Part shown: piece by piece, positions 52,830-61,615 of the stretch | Position numbering within the stretch: position 1 is the stretch's first letter | Layout of the letters: every line of letters starts with the position of its first letter | Origin: Streptomyces fumigatiscleroticus | GTDB taxonomy: Bacteria; Actinomycetota; Actinomycetes; Streptomycetales; Streptomycetaceae | Assembly (NCBI RefSeq): GCF_014647975.1 | Contig: NZ_BMQF01000001.1 | Coordinates: 248,001 to 312,000, forward strand | Reading direction: 5' to 3' | Length of the DNA: 64,000 bases | Program-made: the position numbers and the translations under genes | Notes under the pieces: model-generated | What the model saw: the letters and a program-made list of their open reading frames with translations, nothing else | The model's database searches: none | Told to the model about the DNA's origin: nothing

Positions 52830-53726
52830 ATGGGGAAAAAGGGACAGTCTTCGACCGGACCGGCGATCAGGGAGCTGGTGTTCCGGCGTACGGCCGGCTC
52901 CCCGCCGGGGCTGGAGCTGGTGGCCCTGGCGGGGCTGGCCGAGCGCGCGCGGCGGCACGGCAACGACCCGTACGCGCCGCTGCGGCCCGCCTTCCACCAG
53001 CTGGTCGCCGTGCGGTCCGGCCGCCTGACCGTCTCCGTGGACTTCACCACGCACACGCCGGCCGCCGGTGAGTGGCTGTGGATCCGCCCGGGGCAGGTGC
53101 AGCGCTGGGGCCGGGACCTGCCGGAGGCCGACGGCGTGGTGGTCGCCTTTCCGCCCGGTTTCCCCGACCCGGCCACGGTCGCCGACGCGCTGGCCGGTCC
53201 GCCGTTCGCCCAGGGGCCCGTCCGCCCGGCCGGCGCGGACGCCGAAGGGCTGCGCCGGGCACTGGAACATCTGCGCTACGAGTACGACGCGCTGGCCGAA
53301 CTGCCGCTTGAGTCCCATGTCCAGGTGATCCGTCATCTGCTGGCGGTGCTGCTGCTGCGGCTGGCGACGGCACGCGGCGACCGGCCCGGCGGACCGGTCG
53401 CGAACGACACCTTCCGCCGCTTCCACGCCGCCGTGGAGCGGGACTTCGCCGTCACGCGCCGCGTGGAGGACTACGCGGCGGCCCTGGGCTACAGCCGGCG
53501 CACCCTGACCCGGGCCACCGAGGCGGCCAGCGGTATGTCGGCAAAGCGCTACATCGACGAACGCGTGGTGCTGGAGGCCAAGCGCGAACTGGCCCACAGC
53601 CCGCTGCCCGCCGGGGCCGTCGCCGCCCGGCTGGGCTTCGCCGACTCCAGCGACTTCACCAAGTTCTTCCGCCGGCACGCGGGCACCACCCCGGCGGCGT
53701 TCCGCAGGACGGCACGCGGCTCCTGA
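52830..53726 (+). CDS. AraC-family regulator, likely of vdcBCD
   Basis: A 298-residue AraC/XylS-type protein: N-terminal cupin-like ligand domain (about 20-150: HQLVAVRSGRLTVSVDF, GEWLWIRPGQVQRWG) and C-terminal double HTH (about 200-295: VEDYAAALGYSRRTLTRATE, AARLGFADSSDFTKFFRRH). Divergent from vdcB with a shared 14-bp palindrome, so it probably senses an aromatic acid and controls the decarboxylase operon. Start ATG 52830 lacks a strong ribosome site, but the upstream stop leaves no earlier choice that reads well. Confidence 0.85.
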   Translation: MGKKGQSSTGPAIRELVFRRTAGSPPGLELVALAGLAERARRHGNDPYAPLRPAFHQLVAVRSGRLTVSVDFTTHTPAAGEWLWIRPGQVQRWGRDLPEADGVVVAFPPGFPDPATVADALAGPPFAQGPVRPAGADAEGLRRALEHLRYEYDALAELPLESHVQVIRHLLAVLLLRLATARGDRPGGPVANDTFRRFHAAVERDFAVTRRVEDYAAALGYSRRTLTRATEAASGMSAKRYIDERVVLEAKRELAHSPLPAGAVAARLGFADSSDFTKFFRRHAGTTPAAFRRTARGS

Positions 53727-53745
53727 GCCGGTTCCCGCGCCGCGG

Positions 53746-55695
53746 TCAGCCCGTCGTCAGACGGCGCTCGATCCAGTCGGCGGCACTGCGGCGGAACAGG
53801 CGGCGGTTGCCGGCGCGCCGGAAGTCGTGGCCCTCCTGCCGCAGCACCAGGAGTTCCGCCTCCACCCCGCGCCGCGCGGCCGCCCGGACGAACTGCTCGG
53901 ACTCCCCCGGCGGCACGTTGGTGTCGTGTTCGCCGTGCACGGCCAGCACCGGGGCGCGCAGCGCGTCGATCCGGCTCATCGGCGACAGGGCGCGCAGCAG
54001 TTCGCGGTCGCGTTCGGGATGCCCGTACTTGTGGGCGGCCGACTCGGCGATCCACGGTTCGGTGCCGGCGAAGAAGGTGGCGAAGTCCGACATGCCGCAG
54101 ACCGCGACCCCGGTGCGGAACAGCTCCGGATGCCACACCAGGGACGCCATCGTCAGATATCCGCCGTAGGAGCGGCCCATCACGGCGAGCCGCCGGGGGT
54201 CGGCCAGGCCCGCCAGCACGACATGGGCCGCGCAGTCGGCGACATCGTCGATCGCCGCGAAGCGGCCCTCGCCCAGGTCCGCCTCGACGAAGGAGCGGCC
54301 GTAGCCGGAGGAGCCGCGCACGTCGGGGGCGAAGACGTCCAGACCCCGGTCGAGCAGCTCCTGGTACAGCGGGTCGTACACCGGGCGCTCCTGTTCCTCC
54401 GGCCCGCCGTGCAGATGGATCACGCAGGGCGCCGGTTCCCCCGGTGGGCGGCCCGGCGCGCGGTGGTACCAGCCGCCCAGGGCGAGTCCGTCGCGGGCGA
54501 CGGGGCGCAGCGGCACCGGCGGCGCCGGCGGGCGGCCGGCGGGTACGGCGTCCTCGTCGCGGGAGGACCACGGCGTGCGCCGCGGCCCGCCCCGGGTCAG
54601 CCGCCACACGCCGGGGCGGCGCCGCGAGCCGGACAGCGCCACGACGGGTCCGGACGGGCCGGCGGGCACCGCCCGGGTCACCACCTCGTGGGGCAGCGGC
54701 ACGGGCCGGGTCGTCACCGGCGGCACGTCCTGGCCGTCACCGGCGGCCGGGGGCAGCTCGACGAGGTCCAGCTCGCTGACCCCGCGCACGTTCCAGGCCA
54801 GCACGGCGCCGCGGCCGTCGCGGTCCAGGGCCAGCAGCTCCAGACCGCAGCCGGGGCGTTGCGCGGCCACCGTCAGCCCGGCCCGCCGGCCCCGAGCCGT
54901 CAGCCGGACCGCCACCAGGGCGGCGTACTCCCGGCCCGCGTCGCTGCGCAGCCACAGCGTACGGCCGTCGGGCGAGAACCCGCCGATCCACGGGTCGCCG
55001 TCGGCGACCGGGACCGCGCAGGTCACCACCGGGTCGCGGGTACGGACGACGACGGCCTCGCGGCGCCCCCGCGGGCCCCGGCGCAGCAGGGCGAACCGGC
55101 CGTCCCGGCTCAGGTCGCACACGCGCAGCGCCGCGGCACCGGGCTCGCGGGCCAGCAGCACGGGCGCGGTCGTCCCGTCGGGGTCGACGAGGCAGGCCGA
55201 CAGCGCGCGGTCCGCACCGGGTTCGGTCACGGTCACCGCCACGGCCGAACCGTCCCGCTGCCAGCAGCCCAGATGAGCGGAGGTGCCCGGTTCCGCACCG
55301 GCCAGCAGGCGCCGCCCGGTGCCGTCGGGCCGTACGCACAGCACCCGGGTCAGCTCGCCGCCGCCCGGGGCGGTGGTGTACGCGATCCACCGGCCGTCCG
55401 GGGACCAGGAGACCTCGGTGACCGGGTCCGGACCGGCGTCCAGCAGCCGCGCCCGAGCGCCGTCGGCCGGCCCGAGCCACAGCTGCGGCACACCGGTCCG
55501 GTCACAGACGAAGGCGACGTGCCGGCCGCCGGGGTCCGCCGAGGGACACCAGCAGCCGTGGGCCGTCGACGGCCCGGGGACGTCCTGCGCGGCGGCGGTG
55601 TCCGGCAGGGCCACCGGGGCGGGGGCGGGGCGTTCACCGGCCGTGCGGTGCCGTGCGTCCGCGGTGGTCAGCGGATGTCGTGCGTCTGAAGCCAT
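53746..55695 (-). CDS. S9 family prolyl-oligopeptidase-like serine peptidase
   Basis: A 649-residue cytosolic enzyme: N-terminal seven-bladed beta-propeller with WD40/TolB-like repeats (VSWSPDGRWIAYTT, GFSPDGRTLWL), then an alpha/beta hydrolase (about 405-649) with oxyanion motif HGGPEEQ, nucleophile GRSYGGY, acid HGEHDTN and His in EGHDFRR. Likely an acylaminoacyl/dipeptidyl peptidase. ATG 55695 has GGAG at three bases and overlaps the amidotransferase gene by 28 bases; a GTG at 55719 is the alternative. The overlap suggests linked function, for example processing of a dipeptide. Confidence 0.88.
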   Translation of the reverse strand: MASDARHPLTTADARHRTAGERPAPAPVALPDTAAAQDVPGPSTAHGCWCPSADPGGRHVAFVCDRTGVPQLWLGPADGARARLLDAGPDPVTEVSWSPDGRWIAYTTAPGGGELTRVLCVRPDGTGRRLLAGAEPGTSAHLGCWQRDGSAVAVTVTEPGADRALSACLVDPDGTTAPVLLAREPGAAALRVCDLSRDGRFALLRRGPRGRREAVVVRTRDPVVTCAVPVADGDPWIGGFSPDGRTLWLRSDAGREYAALVAVRLTARGRRAGLTVAAQRPGCGLELLALDRDGRGAVLAWNVRGVSELDLVELPPAAGDGQDVPPVTTRPVPLPHEVVTRAVPAGPSGPVVALSGSRRRPGVWRLTRGGPRRTPWSSRDEDAVPAGRPPAPPVPLRPVARDGLALGGWYHRAPGRPPGEPAPCVIHLHGGPEEQERPVYDPLYQELLDRGLDVFAPDVRGSSGYGRSFVEADLGEGRFAAIDDVADCAAHVVLAGLADPRRLAVMGRSYGGYLTMASLVWHPELFRTGVAVCGMSDFATFFAGTEPWIAESAAHKYGHPERDRELLRALSPMSRIDALRAPVLAVHGEHDTNVPPGESEQFVRAAARRGVEAELLVLRQEGHDFRRAGNRRLFRRSAADWIERRLTTG

Positions 55696-57452
55696 ATCTC
55701 CAGCAATGCGGTCTGCCACAGGGCGTTCGCCCCGCGCCTGGTGCGGTGGGCGTCGGGCGCCGCGAGCAGTTCGTCGACGTACTCCCGGCGGAACACGCCG
55801 CGGGTTCTGGCCTCGGGGGCGTGCAGGGCCTCGCGGACCCGTGCCAGCACCGGTCCGGCCATGTGCTTGACCGCCGGCACCGGGAAGTAGCCCTTGGGCC
55901 GGTCGACCACCTCGCGCGGGAGGACCTTGCGGCCGGCGGCCTTGAGCACGCCCTTGCCGCCGTCCGCGAGTTTGAGCTCGGGCGGGCAGGCGGCGGCCAG
56001 TTCCACCAGCTCGTGGTCGAGGAACGGCACCCGGGCCTCCAGGCCCCAGTCCATGGTCATGTTGTCGACCCGCTTGACCGGGTCGTCGACCATCATGACG
56101 TGCGTGTCCAGCCGGAGGTCGGCGTCGAGCGCGGTCTCGGCGCCCGGCGCCGCCATGTGGGCCCGGACGAAGTCGCCGGAGACGTCGTGGTCCGGCAGCA
56201 GCCCGGGCTCCAGCATGCGGGCCAGGTCGGTGTGCGGACGGTCGGAGTAGGTGTCGATGTACGCCTCGGCGGCCCGCTGCCGGGGCACCCGTGCCATGGC
56301 CGGGTACCAGTCGTAGCCCGCGAACACCTCGTCGGCGCCCTGGCCGCTCTGCACCACCTTGACCTCCTTCGCGACCTGCTCGGACAGCAGATGGAAGGCG
56401 ACCACGTCATGGCTCGTCATGGGCTCGCTCATGGCCAGGACGGCTCCGTCGAGCGCCTGGGAGACCCGGTCGGAGGGGACCATCAGCTGGTGGTGCCGGG
56501 TGCCGAAGTGCTCCGCCACCAGGTCGGACCAGCGGAACTCGTCGCCCTCCTCGCCGCCCTCGGAGTCGAAGCCGACGCTGAAGGTCGCCAGGTCGCGCTG
56601 GCCCTCACCGGCGAGCAGGGCCACGATGAGACTGGAGTCGAGACCGCCCGACAGCAGCACGCCGACCGGCACGTCGGCGACCATCCGGCGCCGTACGGCG
56701 GTGCGCAGCGCCTCCAGCACCGCGTCGGTCCAGTCGTCCGCGCTCCACCCGGCGTGCTCGGCGCGCCGGGTGTACGCGGGCTGCCAGTAGCGGCGGTCCC
56801 GGTGGGTGCCGTCCGGCTCGATCACCCGGACCGTGGCGGGCGGCAGCTTGCGCACCCCGTTGAGCACGGTGCGCGGCGCGGCCACGGTGGCGTGCCAGCT
56901 GAGGTACTGGTGCAGGGCGGCGGGATCGAGCGAGGTGTCCACGCCGCCGCCCGCCAGCAGGGCGGGCAGCGAGGAGGCGAACCGGAGCCGCTCCCGGGTG
57001 TGCGCCAGATACAGCGGCTTGATGCCGAGCCGGTCACGGGCGAGGACCACCCGCCCGGTGTCCTGCTCGACGACGGCGAAGGCGAACATGCCGGAGAAGT
57101 GGTCGACGCAGTCGGTGCCCCACTGCCGGTACGCCGCGAGCACCACCTCGGTGTCGGAGTCCGAGACGAACCGGTGGCCGAGGGCGCGGAGTTCCTCGCG
57201 CAGCTCCCGGTAGTTGTAGACACAGCCGTTGAACACGCCGGTGATCCGGGCCCGGGGATCGGCCATGGGCTGCGCGCCGCTCTCCGACAGGTCGATGATC
57301 TTCAGCCGGCGGTGGCCGAGGGCCGCCGGGCCCTGGCTCCACAGGCCGCGGCCGTCGGGTCCGCGGGGCGCCAGCCGGTCGGTCATGCGCTCCACCGCCG
57401 CCATGTCCGGCCGCCCGCCGTCGAAGCGGATCTCCCCGCTGAGACCGCACAT
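55668..57452 (-). CDS. N-acetylglutaminylglutamine-type amidotransferase (asparagine synthase family)
   Basis: A 594-residue class II glutamine amidotransferase: Cys2 nucleophile (MCGLSGEIRFDGG), GATase domain (1-210) with APRGPDGRGLWS and GVFNGCVYNYREL, then an asparagine-synthase domain with pyrophosphate loop LSGGLDSSLIVALL and SGQGADEVFAGYDW. The opening matches the amidotransferase of the N-acetylglutaminylglutamine amide (NAGGN) osmolyte trio. The expected N-acetylglutaminylglutamine synthetase is not in the window. The downstream overlapping peptidase may replace the hydrolase of the usual trio. ATG 57452 fixes Cys2. Confidence 0.85.
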   Translation of the reverse strand: MCGLSGEIRFDGGRPDMAAVERMTDRLAPRGPDGRGLWSQGPAALGHRRLKIIDLSESGAQPMADPRARITGVFNGCVYNYRELREELRALGHRFVSDSDTEVVLAAYRQWGTDCVDHFSGMFAFAVVEQDTGRVVLARDRLGIKPLYLAHTRERLRFASSLPALLAGGGVDTSLDPAALHQYLSWHATVAAPRTVLNGVRKLPPATVRVIEPDGTHRDRRYWQPAYTRRAEHAGWSADDWTDAVLEALRTAVRRRMVADVPVGVLLSGGLDSSLIVALLAGEGQRDLATFSVGFDSEGGEEGDEFRWSDLVAEHFGTRHHQLMVPSDRVSQALDGAVLAMSEPMTSHDVVAFHLLSEQVAKEVKVVQSGQGADEVFAGYDWYPAMARVPRQRAAEAYIDTYSDRPHTDLARMLEPGLLPDHDVSGDFVRAHMAAPGAETALDADLRLDTHVMMVDDPVKRVDNMTMDWGLEARVPFLDHELVELAAACPPELKLADGGKGVLKAAGRKVLPREVVDRPKGYFPVPAVKHMAGPVLARVREALHAPEARTRGVFRREYVDELLAAPDAHRTRRGANALWQTALLEIWLQTHDIR

Positions 57453-57869
57453 CAGAGGGACCTCCTTCCCGCGGGCTCCGTACGTCGTCCGGGCGGCAGC
57501 ACACAGCCGACGGGCCGGTGCGGGCGTCCGGGAGCGTCGGCCCGCGCGCGGTTCACGGGGCGCGGGCCGGCCGGGGCCAAGGGCGTGGGCGTGCTGGACA
57601 TGACGGGGTGACTCTCCTTCGCTCACCTGGGGGGACGGTCCGGACGGGGTCGGGGCCCGCCGGTACGCCGACGGGGTGCGGCACGGCGGCCGGGCGGGCG
57701 GCGGTCAACGACCGCGCGGGAGGTGCCGGCCTCCTCCCTCGCCGTGTGCGCCGGTACGGATCCGTGGCCGACCCACGTACTCCGGGTGCCCGGCCGCTCC
57801 GTCCGCAAGCCACCCGGCATCCGGCCGGCCGGGGACGAGCAGTGAAATCCTGGGCCTAGAATCAAAAAC

Positions 57870-58430
57870 ATGTTCGATGACCTGCCGCCCGACCTGGAGC
57901 GCCTGCACACCCTGCGCATCTGGCACGCCATGTGGCTGGCACGCATCGACCGCAAGATCGCCGCCCTGAAGAGACGGCAGGCCGAGGAGGAGCGGGGCCG
58001 CCGCGACCGCCCCCGGCCGCCGGAGTGGATCGTCGAACTCGGCATCGGCACCGGACGCCCGCCGGTCCGGGTCCACGCCGGAGACTGCCACATGGCGGGC
58101 AAACGGCACCGCCCGGTCGGCCGTGACGAGGCACGGCGGCTGCTGACCGCGGGCGTCCACGCCTGCGGTCACTGCCGGCCCGAGGTCCGGCTGCACATCG
58201 TGGACTTATCCGGGTGCCGGGCCGAGGGGAAGGATCAGTTCTCGGAGGGGATACGGGCGGCGATCTCCCGCGCCAGCCGGTCCGCCTCCTCGGACATCGG
58301 CCCCTCCTCCCGCGCGAAGGACAGCAGGGCGAGCAGGTCGTGCGCCTCCTCCAGACTCAGCACGGCCAGCCATTCCGTCGTGTGCTCGGCCGGGACGAAA
58401 TCGCTCCCGGCCAGGTCGAGGTGCTCGTAG
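57870..58430 (+). CDS. DUF6233-like protein with unusual C-terminal extension
   Basis: A 186-residue ORF. Residues 1-111 match the short DUF6233 proteins of Streptomyces: FDDLPPDLERLHTLRIWHAMWLARIDRKIAALKRRQAEEE (abbreviated), PPEWIVELGIGTGRPP, HAGDCHMAGKRHRPV and HACGHCRPEVRLHIVDL, with Cys/His residues that may bind zinc. Codon 113 (58206-58208) is the rare TTA codon where I would expect a stop; reading then continues 73 codons antisense to the gene at 58235-58438. TAGAAT at 57857-57862, seven bases before ATG, suggests a leaderless transcript. Confidence 0.7.
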   Translation: MFDDLPPDLERLHTLRIWHAMWLARIDRKIAALKRRQAEEERGRRDRPRPPEWIVELGIGTGRPPVRVHAGDCHMAGKRHRPVGRDEARRLLTAGVHACGHCRPEVRLHIVDLSGCRAEGKDQFSEGIRAAISRASRSASSDIGPSSRAKDSRASRSCASSRLSTASHSVVCSAGTKSLPARSRCS

Positions 58431-58438
58431 TCGTCCAT
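58235..58438 (-). CDS. Small hypothetical acidic protein
   Basis: A 67-residue acidic protein starting MDDYEHLDLAGSDFVPAE, with a leucine-rich helix LAVLSLEEAHDLLALLSF and a charged C-terminal helix. Function unknown. ATG 58438 is chosen from the natural N-terminus; the frame is open upstream to 58537. It lies wholly opposite the extended end of the DUF6233-like ORF; of the two overlapping readings, this one looks more protein-like in composition. Confidence 0.5.
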   Translation of the reverse strand: MDDYEHLDLAGSDFVPAEHTTEWLAVLSLEEAHDLLALLSFAREEGPMSEEADRLAREIAARIPSEN

Positions 58439-58805
58439 GACCGGGGCCGCGTACCCGGCCACGAACCGGTCACACGCGCCCCGATTCCGGCCCCTTCCGG
58501 CCCCACGTGACCGCCGTAGCGGGACTGAGCTGCGCATACGGGTGCCGACGAGCGGTCGCCCACGCGGCGAAAAGCACTGCGGCGCTTCAGCCGAACGCCC
58601 GGATCCGGGCGGGGCGGGATCACCGGCCGGCCTCCGGAACCGGGCGGAACGCGTTGCCCCTGCGGGCCGGCCCGCACGGCACGGTCGGGGTGCACGCGGT
58701 TCTCGGCCCTCCTGGCCTCCTGGCCTCCGGCACGAGCCGGAATCGCGGAGGGGGCCCGCCGTGCCGCGCTTCCACCGGCATCACGGATGTCAACGGCGGT
58801 CCCGT
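58439..58805. other. Intergenic stretch without a supported gene
   Basis: Open frames here are low-complexity Arg/Gly/Pro readings of GC-rich DNA on both strands. I see no domain, strong hairpin or ribosome site that supports a gene. The stretch contains the upstream region of the small acidic gene on the minus strand. Confidence 0.5.
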
Positions 58806-59261
58806 TCAGCCCTGGGCCCGCCGGCGCGGGCGGGACCGGCCACGGGTCCGGCGGACCGGGCCCGTGCGCCGTTCGTTCCCGGCGCCCGCGGGCGCGCGGA
58901 ATCCGCCCGGCACGACGACGGCCGTCGTGGCGGCGGGCCCCGGCGGCTCCGCGGCCGGTCGCGGAGCCGCCTCGGGCATCCGGGGTGCGGCGCGGCCCAC
59001 GACCCGGGCGTGCGTCATCAGGGGAGCGCACCGGGAGCAGACCTCGGCGAGCGTCCACACGCGTCCGACGGCCGGGTCGTGCCGCAGGATCAGGAGGACG
59101 TCCCCGGCGCAGTGCGTCTGCGTGCCCTCGTGCGCGGCGCAGTGCTGCGTCCGGCACTGGCACGCGGCGCCGGCATGCACGGTCGCCGCTCTGGCGTGGG
59201 CCAGCGCGTGCGCCTCGGCGAACCGGCGCAGCCCCGCGATGTCGCGGGAACGGGGCGGCAT
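58806..59261 (-). CDS. Cysteine-rich hypothetical protein
   Basis: A 151-residue protein: PPRSRDIAGLRRFAEAHALAHARAA, then a Cys/His-rich middle (CQCRTQHCAAH, THCAGDVLLILRHD, EVCSRCAPLMTH) with seven Cys in about 60 residues, followed by a Pro/Arg-rich low-complexity tail. The middle looks like a zinc-binding fold and resembles small Streptomyces proteins I recall without a function. The tail past about residue 95 is probably less conserved. ATG 59261 has no clear ribosome site. Confidence 0.55.
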   Translation of the reverse strand: MPPRSRDIAGLRRFAEAHALAHARAATVHAGAACQCRTQHCAAHEGTQTHCAGDVLLILRHDPAVGRVWTLAEVCSRCAPLMTHARVVGRAAPRMPEAAPRPAAEPPGPAATTAVVVPGGFRAPAGAGNERRTGPVRRTRGRSRPRRRAQG

Positions 59262-59620
59262 GACGCAGGCCGAGGAACAGGTCACCGACGCCGTCCGGTC
59301 GCTGTGGCCGGTGATCCTGATGGTCCACAGCCGTCCCGGCCGGCGGGCGGAGGATGCTTCCGGGTACGTGAGAGCCAAGAGCGGGGTGTCCTTTTCGACG
59401 TCGCGGAAGGCCGCGCGGATGACGCGCCGAGGATGATGTACCCCGGCGGGGAAGCGGACAACACGTGTCCCTCACGGGAACCCGCACCCGACACGGCACG
59501 TCCGGCCGACGAGCACAGGGCCGCACCGTACGATCGCCGGCGCGGGGACCCGGCCGGCGGGGCGGGCAGTGCCGGTCCGGGCCGTGGACCGGCCGGAGCG
59601 GCTGCCCGCCGAGGCCGCAC

Positions 59621-59680
59621 GCCCGGCACGGGACCGCCCGGCACGGGACCGCCCGGCACGGGACCGCCCGGCACGGGCGC
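59621..59680. repeat. 15-bp tandem repeat, nearly four copies
   Basis: GCCCGGCACGGGACC occurs exactly at 59621, 59636 and 59651, with a fourth copy at 59666 that changes in its last bases. Each copy contains a short self-complementary core. It lies in the gene-poor stretch 59262-59992, where frames on both strands read low-complexity Pro/Gly/Arg and no gene is supported. Confidence 0.85.
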
Positions 59681-59898
59681 GGCGTCCGGCGTACGCCCAC
59701 CGTTCGGCGTCGCCGCACCCGGAGACGGCGACGGCACGGGCGATGCCGGCCGTCGCGGGCCTCGCGGCGGAGCCGCGCGCCGGCCGCACGGCCGCACCGA
59801 ACCCCCAGGCCCACAGGGCGCGTTGCTCGCGGCCGTTCCCCCGGACTCTGTGACCGGCATCGCCCGGCCGACCCTGACGGCCGCCTTCACGGCAATAG

Positions 59899-59937
59899 TT
59901 ACCGCAGCGTAACTTCCCGAAGTGTTACCTGCGGTAA
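59899..59937. promoter_or_regulatory. Long inverted repeat in the lipase promoter
   Basis: TTACCGCAG (59899-59907) and CTGCGGTAA (59929-59937) are exact 9-base inverted repeats 21 bases apart. Each arm also sits in a smaller dyad: GTTAC...GTAAC (59898-59913) and TTACC...GGTAA (59925-59937). This AT-richer patch, 56-94 bases before the lipase start, looks like a pair of operator sites for a dimeric regulator. No regulator gene is adjacent. Confidence 0.65.
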
Positions 59938-59992
59938 GTGAGCGGTGTTAGTTTCCGCTGCAACCGCATGGGAGCAGAGCGAGGAGTGAGCC

Positions 59993-61432
59993 GTGAGCCG
60001 CATGAGCCGCATCAGAAATCGTTCGCGTTGCGATCCCGGCACCGTCGCGGGCCAGGGCGCCGCGCGCCGGCCGTACGGCACCGGCCGTGCCCGCCGCGCC
60101 GGCGGCCGGCATCTGCTGACGACCATGGCGGTCGCGACGGCGTACGTCTGCACGGCCGCCCTGCCCGCCTCCGCCGCCCCCGCGGCCGGCACCGGGCCCG
60201 TGGTGTCCCGGGGCGTGACCATCCCCGCCTTCTACACCCCGCCCGCCGAACTGCCCGCGGCCGACGGCGCGTTGATCCGTCACGAGCCCATGTCGCTCGG
60301 CCTGAGCCTGCCCGGCCTGGACGGCCGCCCCCTGCCGGGCACGGCGACCCGCCTGATGTACAAGTCCACCGACTCCAACGGGCAGCCGGTCGCGGTGACC
60401 GGCGCCTACATCGAGCCGTCCGCCGCCTGGAAGGGCGGCGGCCCCCGCCCGCTGGTGGTCCTCGGCTCGGGCACCATGGGCCAGGGCGACCAGTGCGCGC
60501 CCTCGTTCGCGCTGGAGCACCCGCTGACCCTGACCGGCGAGACCGTGTCGGTCGGCTACGAGGACCTGGCGATCTACCGGCTGCTGGCCACCGGCGCGGC
60601 CGTCGTCGTCACCGACTACGTCGGCCTCGGCACCACCGACCGGCTGCACACCTACGTCGACCGCGTCGACGAGGGCCACGCCATGCTGGACGCGGCCCGC
60701 GCGGCGCACTCCGTACCGGGCACGTCCCTCACCTCCGCCTCCCGCGTCGGCCTGTACGGCTACAGCCAGGGCGGCGGCGCCAGCGCGTCCGCCGCCGAAC
60801 TCCAGCCCGGGTACGCCCCGGACGTCAATCTGGCCGGCACCTACAGCGGCGCGCCGCCCGCCGACCTGACCGCGGTGATGAAGGGCATCGACGGCAGCGC
60901 CCTGGCCGGCGCGCTGGGCTGGTCGATCAACGGGTTCGCCCAGTCCGACCCCGATCTGCGCGACGTCGTCGAGGCGAACGTCAACGACGCGGGCCGGGCC
61001 GCGCTGAAGGACACCTCCACGATGTGCATCGGGGACGCGATCTTCGGTTACGCCTTCACCAGGAGCACCGAATGGACCGTCGGCGGCACGTCCCTGGCCG
61101 AGGTCATCGCCTCCGAGCCCCGCGCCCGGGCGGCCCTGGACAAGCAGCGCATCGGCACGCTCGAGCCGGCCGGTCCGGTGCGCCTGGCCACCGGGGTGCA
61201 GGACGACATCGTCCCGCACGCCCAGGCCCGCCGACTGGCCGTGGACTGGTGCCGCAGGGGCGGCAACGTCACCTATGACGCCATCGAGCTGCCGAACCTC
61301 GGCGACAAGATCATCACCAACCATCTCGTGCCGCTGATCACCGACCAGGGCGACGCGGTGTCGTGGCTCACCGACCGCCTCGTGGGCAGGCCCGCGACGT
61401 CCAACTGCTGGAGCATGCCCCTGCAACGGTGA
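59993..61432 (+). CDS. Secretory lipase (alpha/beta hydrolase)
   Basis: A 479-residue exported esterase: long basic N-region, hydrophobic core and cleavage near PASAAPAA (about residue 62), then an alpha/beta hydrolase of the secretory lipase (LIP) family: VVVLGSGTMGQGDQCAPS-type oxyanion region (shortened), TDYVGLGTT, nucleophile Ser in GYSQGGG, Asp in VQDDIVPH and a late His in TNHLVPL. Two Cys (DQCAPS, DWCRRG) may pair. It would hydrolyse triacylglycerols or esters outside the cell. GTG 59993 has GAGGAG at six bases; ATG 60002 is the alternative. A paired inverted repeat precedes it. Confidence 0.88.
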   Translation: MSRMSRIRNRSRCDPGTVAGQGAARRPYGTGRARRAGGRHLLTTMAVATAYVCTAALPASAAPAAGTGPVVSRGVTIPAFYTPPAELPAADGALIRHEPMSLGLSLPGLDGRPLPGTATRLMYKSTDSNGQPVAVTGAYIEPSAAWKGGGPRPLVVLGSGTMGQGDQCAPSFALEHPLTLTGETVSVGYEDLAIYRLLATGAAVVVTDYVGLGTTDRLHTYVDRVDEGHAMLDAARAAHSVPGTSLTSASRVGLYGYSQGGGASASAAELQPGYAPDVNLAGTYSGAPPADLTAVMKGIDGSALAGALGWSINGFAQSDPDLRDVVEANVNDAGRAALKDTSTMCIGDAIFGYAFTRSTEWTVGGTSLAEVIASEPRARAALDKQRIGTLEPAGPVRLATGVQDDIVPHAQARRLAVDWCRRGGNVTYDAIELPNLGDKIITNHLVPLITDQGDAVSWLTDRLVGRPATSNCWSMPLQR

Positions 61433-61615
61433 GCACACCGGCGCCGGTCCCGGGCCCGGTCCTCGCCGGATGCCGGGCCCGGGGTGCCGCCACGACCGCC
61501 GCGCGCTCGCCGTTGTGGACCGCCTCCCGGGATGCGACGATGCCCGGCACCGGCCCACCGCCGGGGACCGGCACACCGCCACGGGACCGGCACACCGCCA
61601 CGGGAGGGACACGTC

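Noticed and set aside
59621..59680. Tandem repeats as a CRISPR array
   Set aside because: Units are 15 bp and contiguous, without spacers.
59262..59992. Several 100-200 codon frames on both strands
   Set aside because: Low-complexity Pro/Gly/Arg readings, partly made by the 15-bp tandem repeat; no ribosome site or domain supports a gene.
61566..61603. 19-base direct repeats before the methyltransferase as a regulatory element
   Set aside because: Two copies only, in a low-complexity GC-rich stretch; noted in the gene entry but not called a feature.
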